This document shows, one piece after another, positions 1 through 10,780 of a stretch of DNA of 64,000 bases; the first letter of the stretch is position 1; every line of letters begins with the position of its first letter. The translations under genes were made by a program, and so were the position numbers. Source of the stretch: Pyrenula massariospora (taxonomy: Eukaryota; Ascomycota; Eurotiomycetes; Pyrenulales; Pyrenulaceae). Below the pieces are notes generated by a model, which searched no databases, had not been told where the DNA came from, and saw nothing but the letters and a program-made list of their open reading frames with translations. The stretch is from positions 2,647,230-2,711,229 of the forward strand of contig JAGFMI010000001.1 of NCBI GenBank assembly GCA_021030905.1. The letters are read 5' to 3'.

Positions 1-1
1 A

Positions 2-376
2 GCGGCAGCGCCGTTGTTCACGCAGTACATGTTCAATGCTCTTGGTGTGGGTGGAGGTGGAAGCCTGATTGGTGGCGTTGCTATTCTGCTCGCGCCAATT
101 CCATTTGTGTTCTACAAATACGGAGAACCGATAAGAGTCAGAAGTCCATTTGCCCCGACGCCAGAGCAGGAGGGGAGAGGTGCCGAAAAGGAACAAAGAA
201 GAGACGAAGAAGAAGCGAGCCAGGAAAGGAGGAGCAACAAGGAAGATGAAGAGAAAGGTGAGGATATTAGAGACTTAGAGAAGGCAGATGAAGAGTATAG
301 TCGTCGAAGTCGGAGCACTAGTACGGTAAACGAAGATGAAGAGGCCCACGCGGCCAAGAAAGAGACAGATATTTGA
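2..376 (+). CDS. MFS transporter, C-terminal fragment (cut by window start)
   Basis: The reading frame is open from base 2 and ends at 376, giving about 124 residues of a C-terminus. It begins in the last membrane segment of a major facilitator, with the sequence LFTQYMFNALGVGGGGSL, then a short hydrophobic stretch and IPFVFYKYGEPIR. That ending is typical of the fungal DHA1 drug/polyamine proton antiporters. A long, highly charged cytoplasmic tail rich in Glu, Arg and Lys follows. The family sits in the plasma membrane and exports drugs or polyamines by proton antiport; substrate cannot be told from this piece. The rest of the gene lies upstream of the window. Confidence 0.75.
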   Translation, partial: AAAPLFTQYMFNALGVGGGGSLIGGVAILLAPIPFVFYKYGEPIRVRSPFAPTPEQEGRGAEKEQRRDEEEASQERRSNKEDEEKGEDIRDLEKADEEYSRRSRSTSTVNEDEEAHAAKKETDI

Positions 377-1748
377 ACCTACTAAAATGAAACTTGATGA
401 AGGCACGACGGCTTGCAACAGACGACGCCTCTTCTAGTAGTTGGCAAATTACTAGCAGGCAGGAGAGCTTGCCCCACCGCAAATATTTTTGCGAAGAAAT
501 CCGGGTAGACTTGGCTACGAGCACACCGAAAGTCTCTATAATGCAATAAAATGTGGGCTATCAATCCGTCGACCTCTTTCTAACCTGGAGCAATAACACT
601 CCATTCGAATCCGCCCGTCATCACAGTGGCAAAGTCGGTCCACCACTCAATAGTGATTCATGATACCCACACCTCAAGCGACGGAATTCTCGCCTCTACC
701 AAGCGACCTCACATCAAAAGGTCCACAGAGAACCCTTCCTCCAAACTCCACCAGCAACTCAAAGACCCTCACAAGAATGTTTCTGCCTCCCAAGACTCCG
801 AGATCCTCAATCAATGCCCCATAATACCTGTTCCTTCGCACCTTACTTAATCTGCCTCTCCCTTATCCGGCCCGTGGCCTTATACACATCTTTCTATTCC
901 ACGACGTTCGTCATCCGAACCAGATCTCGTGCCTTACATACTTACGCTTACACTCGCACGCACCGCTTCACCCTTACAAACTCATCCGTCCTGTACACAT
1001 CATGATAATACCAAGATCTCAGATTAACTACATACATGTTTAAATTTTAATAGTAATATACGCAAGAACAGAACGAGCCTGCAACCCGCTAAACATTCCT
1101 TCACACGCATTGTTCATCCTGACTTTCACCTCGAAGTATTCGACTCGAGAAATAGAGATAAACGTAGGAGTCGACGTAATCAGCAGTTGCCTTACCTGGC
1201 AGCTTTCTGTTATGAAGGTTTACCCATTCTTAATGCTCGCAGAACAGTCATTGCTATTAAACGAAAGTAGAGGGGCTATAGATTCCAAGGTAAACAATTA
1301 TGGACTAATAGACTAAAGAGAGTCTTAACGCGACAAATAGCATATATTCATTCCCAAGAAGTCGTCTACAGGCTCTATCGCTGGAGGCTCATCCGCAGAA
1401 TCGCCGCTAAGACTGAGCCACGTCCTCTGCTAGAATAGTCGGCGGTGGTGATTGTCGATAAGCCTTAAGAGATACAGCTGACTGAGGTTGGGATGTGACG
1501 ATCTGCTAGATATTGTGATAATAAATCGTGTGCGAAAGAAGAGATTTTTTGAAGTGAGGCTGCGTCTTGGGCGTTTCTCGGCTGCCGTTGCCGGAGCCTC
1601 ACTTCAACTCTATTTTCTTCAGCCGCCGTAGACCCACGGAGACTCTCGAAAACAACACAGGCAACCCCCTCTTTATTCCTTACCTCTACTGTCACAATCT
1701 TTTCTTTACGGATTTCTCACGCTTCTACGGTCTCTCTTACTAGCAATC
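377..1748. other. intergenic region, no gene supported
   Basis: This stretch holds the 3' side of the transporter and the upstream region of the Scd6-like gene. Only short open frames without family features are present. The last 60 bases before the ATG at 1749 are pyrimidine-rich on the plus strand, as is common in filamentous ascomycete promoters and 5' leaders. Confidence 0.5.
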
Positions 1749-3902
1749 ATGGATATGGATCACTTGATCGGGTATGTAAAGTGCCTCTTTCCACGCCGTA
1801 GCATGTAGCTCACCCACAACAGCCAGAGGTTCAACCTTATTTCGAAGAGCGAGATCCGGTATGCGCAAACCTCTACATCCAAGTCGCAGCTGCACTGATA
1901 ATCCCTGTAGCTACGTTGGAACCCTCCACGAGATCAATCCAGAATCTGCCACAATTGCTTTAGAAGATGTCTACTCTTACGGAACGGAAGATCGGAGGAC
2001 TGGCCCTGAGTTTGTACCTGCTTCGCCCCAGAAATTCGAGTATATTGTCTTCCGGGGAAGCGACGTCAAAGATATCAAGCTGCAGGAAGAACAGAAGGAG
2101 AACAGACAACCAACGCCGCCGAGTGTGCCAAACGACCCTGCAATCCTGGTGAGTGGTAGCCATTTCCTGCTCTTACTTCGAAGTCAAACCTCACAACACA
2201 TCTTGGTGATCTCTTTAATGTCTTCACCGCAAGCTTGTCTCAATGATGAAATATATCGGATGTAAATCACAGACCTGATCTGAAAGCGCAAAACCGTGTG
2301 GATATTTTCCGTTGCCTTCCTTCTGACTAGACAAAGCAAGCCTTGCTCACTCAAACCACCACTATCGCGGCTACTGTTGATTTATACTGACTTTTCCGTG
2401 ATCAGAATGCGTCTCGACCTCCATCATCAGTGACACCCTCCGGCGCTCCGCAGAATCGTCAACCGCCGCAACCGCCGCAACCTCCCTACCCTCAGCATCC
2501 TCAATTCCAACAAAATTACTACAATCAATATGGAGGAAGAGGCGGCTATGGTCCACCTCCTGGAAATTTTGGTCCAGCACCTGGTTTTCCTCCATATGGT
2601 GCCCCACCGGGTCCGCCGCCGCCTCCAGGCTGGTTTGGTCCTCCTAGCAATCCATTCCCGCAGCCACCTGGACAGAACCAATTCCAGAACCAACAAATGC
2701 CAATTGGTCACCCAGGTCAGAGACAAGCCAACGTACCTGGCCAAATGCCGCAACAGCCTCAGCGAGGTCCTGCTCAAACGCCTCAGCCTACATCAGAACT
2801 GCCTGCTGCAGATGAAAAGAGCCAGTCAAAACCAACCGTGCAGGTCCCACCACCAAAAATCCCAAATGATAGTGCCCCAACCCCGCCGGTCGATTCGAAG
2901 CCATCAGTTGCTGAAGCATTAGCATCTGGACAACAATCAGCTACCGCACCTTCGGTTTCACCCATCCCTCCCGCAGTTAAGATCCCTCCAAGCGGACCTA
3001 AATCAGGTCGCGTCCAGCCAGTCCTTCCCGCGGTCCCCGTGGCTGCGGCAAACACCAACCCTCCCATCAAGACGACATCGAATGGCCCGCTCTCAGCTGC
3101 CGCCGGTAATGTACCACCGACGGTTAATGCAACAGTGCCGAAGCCTACAGCTAACGCAGCGGCAATGTCTGAAGCGACTCGTGCTGCGACGGCCGCAGTG
3201 GCTGCAGCTATGGCAAAGCTTCCTCAGGCCCAGGGCGCTCAACCCAAGGCGACTAGTGACCCTAATTCCGCAATGGACGCCTTGACCAAGAAAATCAGCG
3301 AAGTGCGAACATCTAATGACCCTGCTCCTTCACGTGGGCGAGGTGGCCCATTTTACCGCGGTCGGGGTCGTGGTGGCTATCAGAATAGAAAGATGGAGAT
3401 TCCAAAGTCTGACTTTGACTTCGAGACTGCTAATGCTAAATTTAACAAGGAGGACTTGATTAAAGAAGCTATCGCGACATCAAGCCCTCTTGGTGAAGAG
3501 ACTCCTGACGGAAGTACCAACGGGGTAATGGATTCGACCACAGTCAACGGTTCAAGCGAACCAAAGAGAGGTAGCGTATCTGGATCAAGCACGAGCATGT
3601 ACAACAAGTCGTCTTTCTTCGACAATATCAGCTCGGATCTGAAAGATCGCGAGGAATCAAAAGCGTCAAGAGGGAGAGAGAAAAGGGGCGAAGAGACGAG
3701 AAAGAACATCGAGACATTCGGTCAGGGTAGCGTTGACGGCGGATTCAGAGGTCGTGGTCGTGGTCGTGGGTTCCGCGGTGGCTACCGCGGGCGTGGATTC
3801 CACGATCGGGGTGGATTTAGTGGCCAGCAGAGAGGATTTGGCGGCGCAAGAGGTGGTGGGCCCAGGAGGGCGGGACCTCCGGTTCCGGCTCCTCAGACAT
3901 AG
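1749..3902 (+). CDS. scd6: Scd6/Sum2/LSM14-family RNA-granule protein
   Basis: Four exons fit: 1749-1771, 1823-1858, 1911-2148 and 2406-3902 (597 residues). The first three encode the LSm14 domain, recognisable from LISKSEIRYVGTLHEINP and GTEDR. A Pro/Gln-rich and Ala/Pro-rich middle follows. The C-terminal half carries the family's FDF box (KSDFDFETANAKFNKEDL), then an FFD-type box (SSFFDNISSDLKDREE), a TFG box (RKNIETFGQGSVDGG) and an RGG-rich tail. This domain order is diagnostic. Family members bind eIF4G through the RGG region and the decapping helicase Dhh1/DDX6 through the FDF box. They repress translation and help build P-bodies and stress granules in the cytoplasm. The start was chosen because M-D-M-D-H-L-I-G leads directly into the LSm fold after splicing. 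The three introns interrupt the LSm domain, and the rest is one exon. Confidence 0.93.
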
Positions 3903-4917
3903 TCGATCAGGATTGCGACTCGGTATTCATATCTTTCATGTACGATCTATCGGGGGCTTCTTGCACAGACTGGCTTTGGTGGGGTGTTCAAGCCCGTGAA
4001 CGGAATGCATGGAACATTTCGGCGTTGACCTCAAATAACTGTTCTTGTCGTTCTACCGGCTGCGAGATGCGTGCTGGAAAAGCAATTGGTCTCGCTTGAT
4101 ACGATCACCAACCGCAAAGCAGCATATATTGTTGCTGAAGCGCAGATAGCCATACACAAATACGCTTCATCTTTTGCAAACTCTCTATTGACGATCGTCC
4201 CCTGACTAAATGACGCCACCAGATTTGTACCGTGCCTCTGATGGGCCGAGGCTGTCGGATGAGTTGCCTCGCGGCGAGCTACATGTGGAAGTACATAGAG
4301 ACGTCGCGCAAGTAGCATGTAGGGAAAAGGCTCGATATTCGTGAAATTGTATTCTAGTCTTCGGGCAACTTGTCCTTATTGCTGGAACTCTGTGCGCGAA
4401 CCCAATTGGTTGTCCTGTGCAGTGAGCTTAACTCAGCTGGCTTGCCAAATCCATTTACGCCATTTGCCCGCCTCTTTGGACAATCGTCAACTCAACGCTT
4501 CTGCGCACGTGTCAATTCACTGTATCGACGTGTTACTGTCTATACAGCCTCTGCGACACTTCGAATCCATCGCGATCAATAGTCGACTGATATTGGGAAC
4601 CGCAAAGCTTACGCGCACGCTGCTCCTCACCTGGGACCCGCGATAAGGCGACCGAACGCTGCAAATTCTCGAAATTGCTGCTTGCGTGGAGGGGGCAACA
4701 TCGCACCGCTCCTGAATCAGAACCAATATACGATATATTGAATCTGAGCTTTTCTAAAATCAAAATCTGATTGGCACGCGAGCGGAGCTTTGCCTAGAAG
4801 CTGCTACCCGGTGAAGACAGAGCAAATGAACAGATGACACTGATTGCTGTGAGATTTTGCGATTGGAAAATTAGGAGGGGACGGACTAGCTAGAGCTCGA
4901 GCTGCAGTCTCGCCAAC
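3903..4917. other. intergenic region, no gene supported
   Basis: About 1 kb between the Scd6-like gene and the acyl-CoA-binding gene. Open frames on both strands are short and show no domain or compositional sign of coding. The region should contain the 3' end of the first gene and the promoter of the second. Confidence 0.5.
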
Positions 4918-6163
4918 ATGGCAGACTCAGTCGGTGCGTAGAATCTCACATCCTTCTCCGTCGCTTACCACCCTACCATCGTTTGTCCCCATTCACATCC
5001 TCAAACTCGACTCCATCCCCCCTCCTCTGCTCCTCACCCACCGTATACTAACCCTATCACCTACATTAGACCGCGTCTTCACCCACGCCCTCAGCACCGT
5101 CCGCCGCCTCCCCCGAACCGGCTCCTCCCGCCCCCCACCCCACGACCGCCTCCGCCTCTACGGCCTCTACAAACAATCCATGGAAGGCGACGTCGAGCAC
5201 GTCATGTCCCGCCCTTCCCCCTCCTCCTCCTCCTCCCGCCCCACCCTCCACTCCCAGCCCTCCAACCAGCTCCTCCGCACCTCCTCCCTCGAATCCCCCA
5301 GCCCTAATCTTACACGGGAAGAAAAAGAGCTCCGCGGGGAGATCGAGAAGTACGACGCCTGGCACGCGTGTGCCGGCCTGAGCCGCACCGAGGCGAAAAG
5401 GCAGTATATCTCGTACCTGATCGAGACGATGAAGACGTACGCCGTCAGCACAAGGGAGAGCAGGGAGCTGGTGCAGGAGCTGGACTTTGTGTGGGAGCAG
5501 GTCAAGGCCAATACTGAAAACCTTAGCCGCAGCGGGAGTGGGGGCAGCGCAGAGTCCCCGCCGCGGGGGATCAGGCAGGAAGCGCAAGAGCGGGAAAAGG
5601 GGGGCGGGGGGGAGAGGCTGCGGGTGCTGAGCCCGGTGGGGATGGGCGGGAAGGGGAGGTTGGTGGAAGGCACGGCGGAGGAAGACGAGGAAGAGGGGGA
5701 GGGGGAGGAGTATGCGTCAGCGAGCGAGGAACAGCAGCGGCCGCCGCGGCGGTCGGATTCGCAGGGTAGTCAGCAGCCGCTGGATAGGAGGAAAGCACCA
5801 GCCCAAGCCTCCGTCGGGGAGAAACGGTGGAGAAAGACAATCGAGTCGGCGCTGCAGAAGATGACCGCCGAGATCGCGGCGTTGCGGGAGCAGATGGAGG
5901 ACTCGCGCGTCTTCCCCCCAAGCTATGAATCAACGATAAAACGACGCCGAGGGCGATTAGTGAGGCTGTTTGGGTGGGTGAGGTGGTTGGTGTGGTTTGT
6001 GTTCAGGCAGGTCGCGCTGAATGCGGCGCTGCTCGCGCTGGTGCTGGCGTGGGGGCGGTGGCGGGGGGACCGCAGGGTGGAGATGGGGGTTAGGTTTATT
6101 TGGGGGAAGTGGAGGGAGGGGCTGGTGGAGAGGGGGGTTGTGAGGAGGAGGAGGGCGGGTTGA
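4918..6163 (+). CDS. atg37: Atg37-like acyl-CoA-binding membrane protein
   Basis: Exon 1 is 4918-4933 and exon 2 is 5070-6163 (369 residues). The intron contains a TACTAAC branch site near 5046. The N-terminus is an acyl-CoA-binding domain: DRVFTHALSTVRRLP, then LRLYGLYKQSMEGDV and, after a Ser/Pro-rich insertion, KYDAWHACAGLSRTEAKRQYI. The LYKQ..EGD and DAW..C.G signatures contact the acyl-CoA ligand. Next come an acidic low-complexity linker, a predicted coiled coil around W-R-K-T-I-E-S-A-L-Q-K-M, and a C-terminal hydrophobic segment (VRWLVWFVFRQVALNAALLA) followed by basic residues. This architecture matches Atg37/ACBD5, a peroxisomal membrane protein that recruits pexophagy factors. The insertion splits the ACB domain. 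The gene is C-rich in its first third and G-rich in the rest. Confidence 0.88.
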
Positions 6164-7306
6164 AGATGGTGGGATTTGCTAGATAAAGATAGTGTTTATT
6201 CATATATCTAGCGCGAATACCCAAGACATATCGATTGCTCAGTGTAGATCAGTTCCTACATATCTCCAAAGAGTTCGGCTGTCTAGAAGTATAAATTCAA
6301 GCCATAAAAAGAAGCCCAACCCAGCTTCACACCAGCGCTCCTATCATAGCCATCTACAACGCACTCCCCAAAACCCGACGTGACAACCCCTCCAGGCAAG
6401 GTAACTTTCTAACCCCATCCAAACCATCTCCCACGACCTCCGTCAGCCGTGGAGTTGCATTCCCGACAAGGCGGGAGTCGTAGTTCCGACGGCTTACGTA
6501 ATGTCCGACGTTGCGTTTGGACATGCGGGAGTAGGGGCCAGGGTGGGAGGGTGATGGGTAGTTTGATTGGGAAGGGTTTGGTGGTTAGGGGTGTGCGAGG
6601 GGGAGAGAGTGAGGGGGGTAGGGGGATGGGGGTGGTGGATACGGGGTTTTGGTCTGTTGTGTAGGTAATAGACTGCATGATGGGGAGGTTTTTTGGAACA
6701 TAGGTTTTAGATTTTGGAATGGAGCGGGATGCCCCCCGCTATCTTGACGGTTATTGATACGATATGGTGCGTTTGGATCTTGTATTCTTTGTTCTGTTTT
6801 ATGGAAGGGTGGATTGGAGGTAATGGATCCGAGGGGTGCATGGTAATGGATATAATGCTTTCTTTGGTGTTGGTAATGTTATGCTTTGATTTTCTTTTCA
6901 GTCAAGCGTAGGAAAGACATCGTCCCTATATGCCGCTTTTTTCCTCGTGCGTACGGAACGAATATTCAAGAATCTGCATGGGCTCAACGCGAGTGGATTC
7001 CTCCTCCTTATAACACAGGTAGCCAGCAGCTAGCTTGTGGGTGCTATGCTATATCTAAATGATGACGATGAACACGGGTTGACCCGAGTGGGTCGTCTAA
7101 AACAGCACGGCTTGAAGAGTAGGTTTGGTCAGTTCTGTGGGAGGAAAGCTGCGTGGTCGTTGGTGTGTAGATCGTCTGGGGACTTTACCTAGGAAGGAAC
7201 GTCCGTCCATAGGTGGTTATGTTGCGAATTGTGCCGCTCCATTTCTATGTGCGAGGATATAAGAGGGTTAAGAAACTGAAAATAGGGGAGAACATTAATA
7301 TTTCAT
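6164..7306. other. intergenic region with C-to-G skew island and a diverged repeat copy
   Basis: No gene is supported. From about 6360 to 6670 the plus strand changes from C-rich to strongly G-rich, and open frames there look compositional rather than coding. From 6901 to about 7125 the sequence matches, with many substitutions and small gaps, bases 11594-11835 on the other side of the NLR gene. Confidence 0.5.
6901..7125 (+). repeat. left copy of a diverged direct repeat flanking the NLR gene
   Basis: Blocks shared in order with 11594-11835 include GTCA(A/G)GCGT(A/G)GG, CTGCATGG, AGTGGATTCCTC, GCCAGC(A)GCTA, ATGATGACGATGAA and GGCTTGAAGAG. The order and orientation are the same. The intervening bases differ heavily and contain small insertions and deletions, so the duplication is old. 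The right copy has an open reading frame in this stretch (11693 onward); this copy has stops in the matching frame. Confidence 0.6.
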
Positions 7307-10300
7307 CTACAAAGAAGGCCCTTTGTATGATTGCAGGAGCTCAAGTATAGCCTTGTACTTATAGTTCGCTGCGTATGTTAGAGGCGTCTCTCCATCCGTA
7401 TCTTGTACATGAACGTCAACCTTGCCTGTGTTGAGTAGCAAGCGAACTAATGACTCGTCTTCATTTACCACCGCTACTGCTAGCGGCGTCCATTTGAGGT
7501 AGTCGACCTTTACGTTGACATCGACTTTGCCCGCATCAAGCAACAGCTTAACCACTCCATCATGCCTTTCTTCTACAGCCCATGCAAGCGGTGTTTTCCC
7601 GTCGTGGTCTTTCGCATCGATATCAGCTTTTCCTGTATCAAGCAACAGCTTAACCACTTCCTCGCTCCCATATTCTGCAGCCCATGCAAGCGGTGTATTC
7701 CCGTTGTGGTCTTTCGCGTTGATATCAGCTTTGCCTGTATCAAGTAACAACTGAACCGCTCCCTCGCACCCGTATTTTGCAGCCCATACAAGCGGTGTTT
7801 TTCCGTCATGGTCTTTCGCGTTGATATCAGCTTTGCCTGTATCAAGCAACAGCTTAACCGCTCCCTCGTGCCAACATTCTGCAGCCCATACAAGCGGTAT
7901 TTTCCCGTCATGGTCTTTCGCATTGATATCAACTTTACCTGTAGCAAGTAGTAGTTTAATTATTCCTTCATGCCCCCGTCGCGCCGCTTGAGATAGCGGT
8001 GTTTGTTTTGTCCGAATCTTTACATCGACATCGACCTTGCCTGTGTTAAGCAGCAGCTTGACTATCATTTCGTGTCCGTTCTGTGCCGCCCACGATAGCG
8101 GTGTCCGTCCCATCGGATCCCTTGAATCGATTTCCTTTTCGCTTCTCCCTAATAAAAGAACAAAGATTGCTGTATTTCCAAGCTCCGCTAAATGGGAGAG
8201 CAAACCCCTTCTTTTTGAAAACTTGAAATCGCGTCCAAAGGGCTTGAAGGGGCTCTCATCTCGACAGTGCTGTTCATACAGTTCGTTGGACCGAGATGCA
8301 GTAAGTCTGTCTACAGCAAGAGCTTCTACAAATACTTGGATGGCTTCCTTACCCCCGATCGCAAGGGCTGCAAACAAAGGCGGCCCATAGCGTTCATTTT
8401 CTTCTTCAAGACATGAGAGGATGGATGGGTGAACTCTAATCAAGTTTGCCATGTTGTGCTCTGCTAATGCATATAGAAGACTCATGCTTTCTGTGTGTCT
8501 GCGCGCTTCATGTTTTTCAAATAGATTGTCTAACTTGATCCAGCGAGTAAGCGGGAAGCTGTGGGTAAAAGTTGCTTGAGTGACACCGCCTCCCTCTGCC
8601 GCATCTGCATGGTATAGTACGTTGCGTACGGCATATTCTAGAAAGGGAAATTCATTTGTAGCGGAGTTGCGGAAGACTGCAGCTTCCTGCGACGAAGCTC
8701 TGGGAAGAGTCTCGGGAACTGTGTGGAGGGGAAAGACGTGTTCACTCATGTAGTAGAAGCAGCATTGCGTTAGCCGCTCGTGACTTTGTCCTTGAAGATT
8801 GCTTTGAAGTGCAGGCCAGATGTTGCCGAGGCCACCATCTTTTAGAAAAAAGTCCCTCACGGACTCGTGAATAAATTGGACCTTCTGAAGTTTAGATGTT
8901 GTGATCTCAGTCAGGCCTTTAGAGGAATTGAGTATGAAACGTTTGATCACGTCCTTGGTAATCTCGTCAGAATTCCACCTTGACACTGCTTCGGGCTCGA
9001 CTCCGGAGAGAATTGCAAAGTACAATTGTTCCGGACTTAATGGTTGCTTCGCGAAAAGTATCCATTGAATGCATAGGACCAGCTCGTCTCTGTTGTTGGA
9101 GTCTCTTGTTAAAATATCCCGAAATAGTTTATGCAAATCGCTAGGGATCTCATGAAGTCGTCGTCGGAGAGCATGAATCTGGCCCCTATCGTATTCTTTA
9201 TTCAAAATCCTTGTAACAAGAATGACCCACATAAAGATCCCAGCGGCCTTCTCTTGGACTTCACTTCGGACTTGCCGCGCAATGTTGCTCTTTCCAATTT
9301 TCAACTCACTCTCTAGGTAATTCGTTATGTCCTGAGTATGTCCTTCCTGCCCTTCTAGCACAATGTTCAGCCCTTTTTCGATTGTAATGTACGGATAGTG
9401 TCTGCTCGAGAGACAGACTCGGAAGTAGATATTGTTCGATACAGCGAGCTCCCCAAGCCTTTGAAAGAACGATAGCATCTCCCGGATCAGGTCTTCTTCG
9501 CATTCGTCCAAGGCATCAATAAAGCAGACGACAGAAGAGTCCCCAATACTCTGTATAGCTTGCCCTAGCAGCGTTTCAAGTACTTCGATACTCCACTGGT
9601 AGGTCGTGCTGATATTGCACGCAGGTATACCGATTAAGTCGAAGATGTACTGCAGCGCTGGAAGCCGTTCGAGGAGTTGTAGGAGAAGTGATCGATATGT
9701 TCCCACGGTAGATTTCTCCAGGTCTTCGCCTCGCGCATTAAAAAAGAATGAGATCACGATCCTGTCCTTCATCGTCCTTTGGGCGTTGGCAAAAGCGAAC
9801 TTCATCATAGTCGATTTTCCAGTTCCAGGCTTCCCTTTGAGCCACAAGAAGCCATGATGGTCGCCCGAACTGATCGCATTGAGCCAGTCGCGGTACTCAG
9901 AGTTCGCCAGGAACCATTTACATGTCTTCGCATGGGCATTTTTTATGCTCAAATGGCGCACATCAATCTGGTCAAATCGTAACGAGTCCATCAGTATCCG
10001 CTTCTGCTCTTCGTTTAGTGACAGAGTCTTGTCGCCCGAAGACTCTCTGATCTCTTTGTGAAGCCGTCTAAATGCATTCTCTTCGCCTTCCCCATAGTTT
10101 GGCGACATAGAAATGCCAAATATGCCCAGCAGTGAGTACGCTTTATCTTCCTTGCGCGTGGTGCAGCGGCCGCTTGTCCACGATAGCCGCTTCTTAATGT
10201 CAAAATTACGTAAAGGAATTCCTTGAAGAGCTGGGATAGGGACGCCCGTTATCTCATAGATTTGCTGCTCTAAAATGCTTTTGTCACCTAGGTATTTGCC

Positions 10301-10780
10301 TTCTTGGGAGAAGAATTTGACTGTTCGTGGAGCAAGTAGCTCTTGAAGAGTCCAGCCTCGTTTGAACCACCTGCTTTCCCGGAAAGCTGGCTCCCAAGTG
10401 AAGCAGAACATCTCGTGGTCCGCTCTTCGCTTGGCTATTGAGACGTCTGATAGAAAGACGTAACATTTGGCCGCATTCTGGTACCAGCGAAACATGGAGT
10501 TGATCGCGTCCTGAACTTCTATGTAGTTTGCCTTGTTGATGCAGCAAGTATCTACCCAGAAGTAGTCCAAGCCATCGCGCTCAGCTTGTTGTGCACAAAA
10601 CCGGATCTTATCATAGCCTGCCTTGCCCTTTCCGGTATTGTTCATTAAGTCATCGAACGTCACCTCTTGACCCTCCTGCCAAGTATGCGAAAGGATCGCA
10701 TAAGGAGGGATTTCGTCGTCCCCGATCAAGTCCTTGGTCCACCTTAGCTCATCGCCACTGGTGTATTCCAAGAGTCGCAT
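7307..10780 (-). CDS. HET-NACHT-ankyrin NLR-like protein (allorecognition type)
   Basis: Single exon, 1157 residues from the ATG at 10780; an in-frame extension to 10945 is open, but HET proteins normally begin at M-R-L-L. Residues 1 to about 200 are a HET domain with its three motifs: YAILSHTW, YFWVDTCCI and the later WFKRGWTLQELLAP. A NACHT-type NTPase follows, with Walker A GKPGTGKST (residues 316-324) and Walker B VVCFIDALDE. Next is a winged-helix-like stretch (CIQWILFAKQPLSPEQL). The last 280 residues or so are about eight ankyrin repeats. In het-E/het-D-type genes the repeat domain senses a non-self partner, the NACHT oligomerises, and the HET domain triggers programmed cell death. Here ankyrin repeats replace the WD40 repeats of het-E. 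The central ankyrin units are nearly identical. Function in this fungus is inferred from architecture. Confidence 0.93.
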   Translation of the reverse strand: MRLLEYTSGDELRWTKDLIGDDEIPPYAILSHTWQEGQEVTFDDLMNNTGKGKAGYDKIRFCAQQAERDGLDYFWVDTCCINKANYIEVQDAINSMFRWYQNAAKCYVFLSDVSIAKRRADHEMFCFTWEPAFRESRWFKRGWTLQELLAPRTVKFFSQEGKYLGDKSILEQQIYEITGVPIPALQGIPLRNFDIKKRLSWTSGRCTTRKEDKAYSLLGIFGISMSPNYGEGEENAFRRLHKEIRESSGDKTLSLNEEQKRILMDSLRFDQIDVRHLSIKNAHAKTCKWFLANSEYRDWLNAISSGDHHGFLWLKGKPGTGKSTMMKFAFANAQRTMKDRIVISFFFNARGEDLEKSTVGTYRSLLLQLLERLPALQYIFDLIGIPACNISTTYQWSIEVLETLLGQAIQSIGDSSVVCFIDALDECEEDLIREMLSFFQRLGELAVSNNIYFRVCLSSRHYPYITIEKGLNIVLEGQEGHTQDITNYLESELKIGKSNIARQVRSEVQEKAAGIFMWVILVTRILNKEYDRGQIHALRRRLHEIPSDLHKLFRDILTRDSNNRDELVLCIQWILFAKQPLSPEQLYFAILSGVEPEAVSRWNSDEITKDVIKRFILNSSKGLTEITTSKLQKVQFIHESVRDFFLKDGGLGNIWPALQSNLQGQSHERLTQCCFYYMSEHVFPLHTVPETLPRASSQEAAVFRNSATNEFPFLEYAVRNVLYHADAAEGGGVTQATFTHSFPLTRWIKLDNLFEKHEARRHTESMSLLYALAEHNMANLIRVHPSILSCLEEENERYGPPLFAALAIGGKEAIQVFVEALAVDRLTASRSNELYEQHCRDESPFKPFGRDFKFSKRRGLLSHLAELGNTAIFVLLLGRSEKEIDSRDPMGRTPLSWAAQNGHEMIVKLLLNTGKVDVDVKIRTKQTPLSQAARRGHEGIIKLLLATGKVDINAKDHDGKIPLVWAAECWHEGAVKLLLDTGKADINAKDHDGKTPLVWAAKYGCEGAVQLLLDTGKADINAKDHNGNTPLAWAAEYGSEEVVKLLLDTGKADIDAKDHDGKTPLAWAVEERHDGVVKLLLDAGKVDVNVKVDYLKWTPLAVAVVNEDESLVRLLLNTGKVDVHVQDTDGETPLTYAANYKYKAILELLQSYKGPSL
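7500..8110 (-). repeat. 102-bp tandem ankyrin-coding repeats
   Basis: Units of 102 bp (34 residues) repeat in phase. The block GGTCTTTCGC followed by GATATCA recurs near 7605, 7706, 7808 and 7910. The protein reads K-A-D-I-N-A-K-D-H-D-G-K-T-P-L with few changes in each unit. The nucleotide identity is high enough that a second frame on the same strand also stays open across 7573-7947. The outer repeats are more diverged. Confidence 0.85.

Noticed and set aside
6409-6678. Long frames on both strands downstream of the Atg37-like gene
   Set aside because: They arise from the C-rich/G-rich skew; the residues are repetitive and lack domains.
7573-7947. 124-codon minus frame inside the NLR gene
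   Set aside because: It is a frame kept open by the 102-bp periodicity of the ankyrin repeats, not a separate gene.
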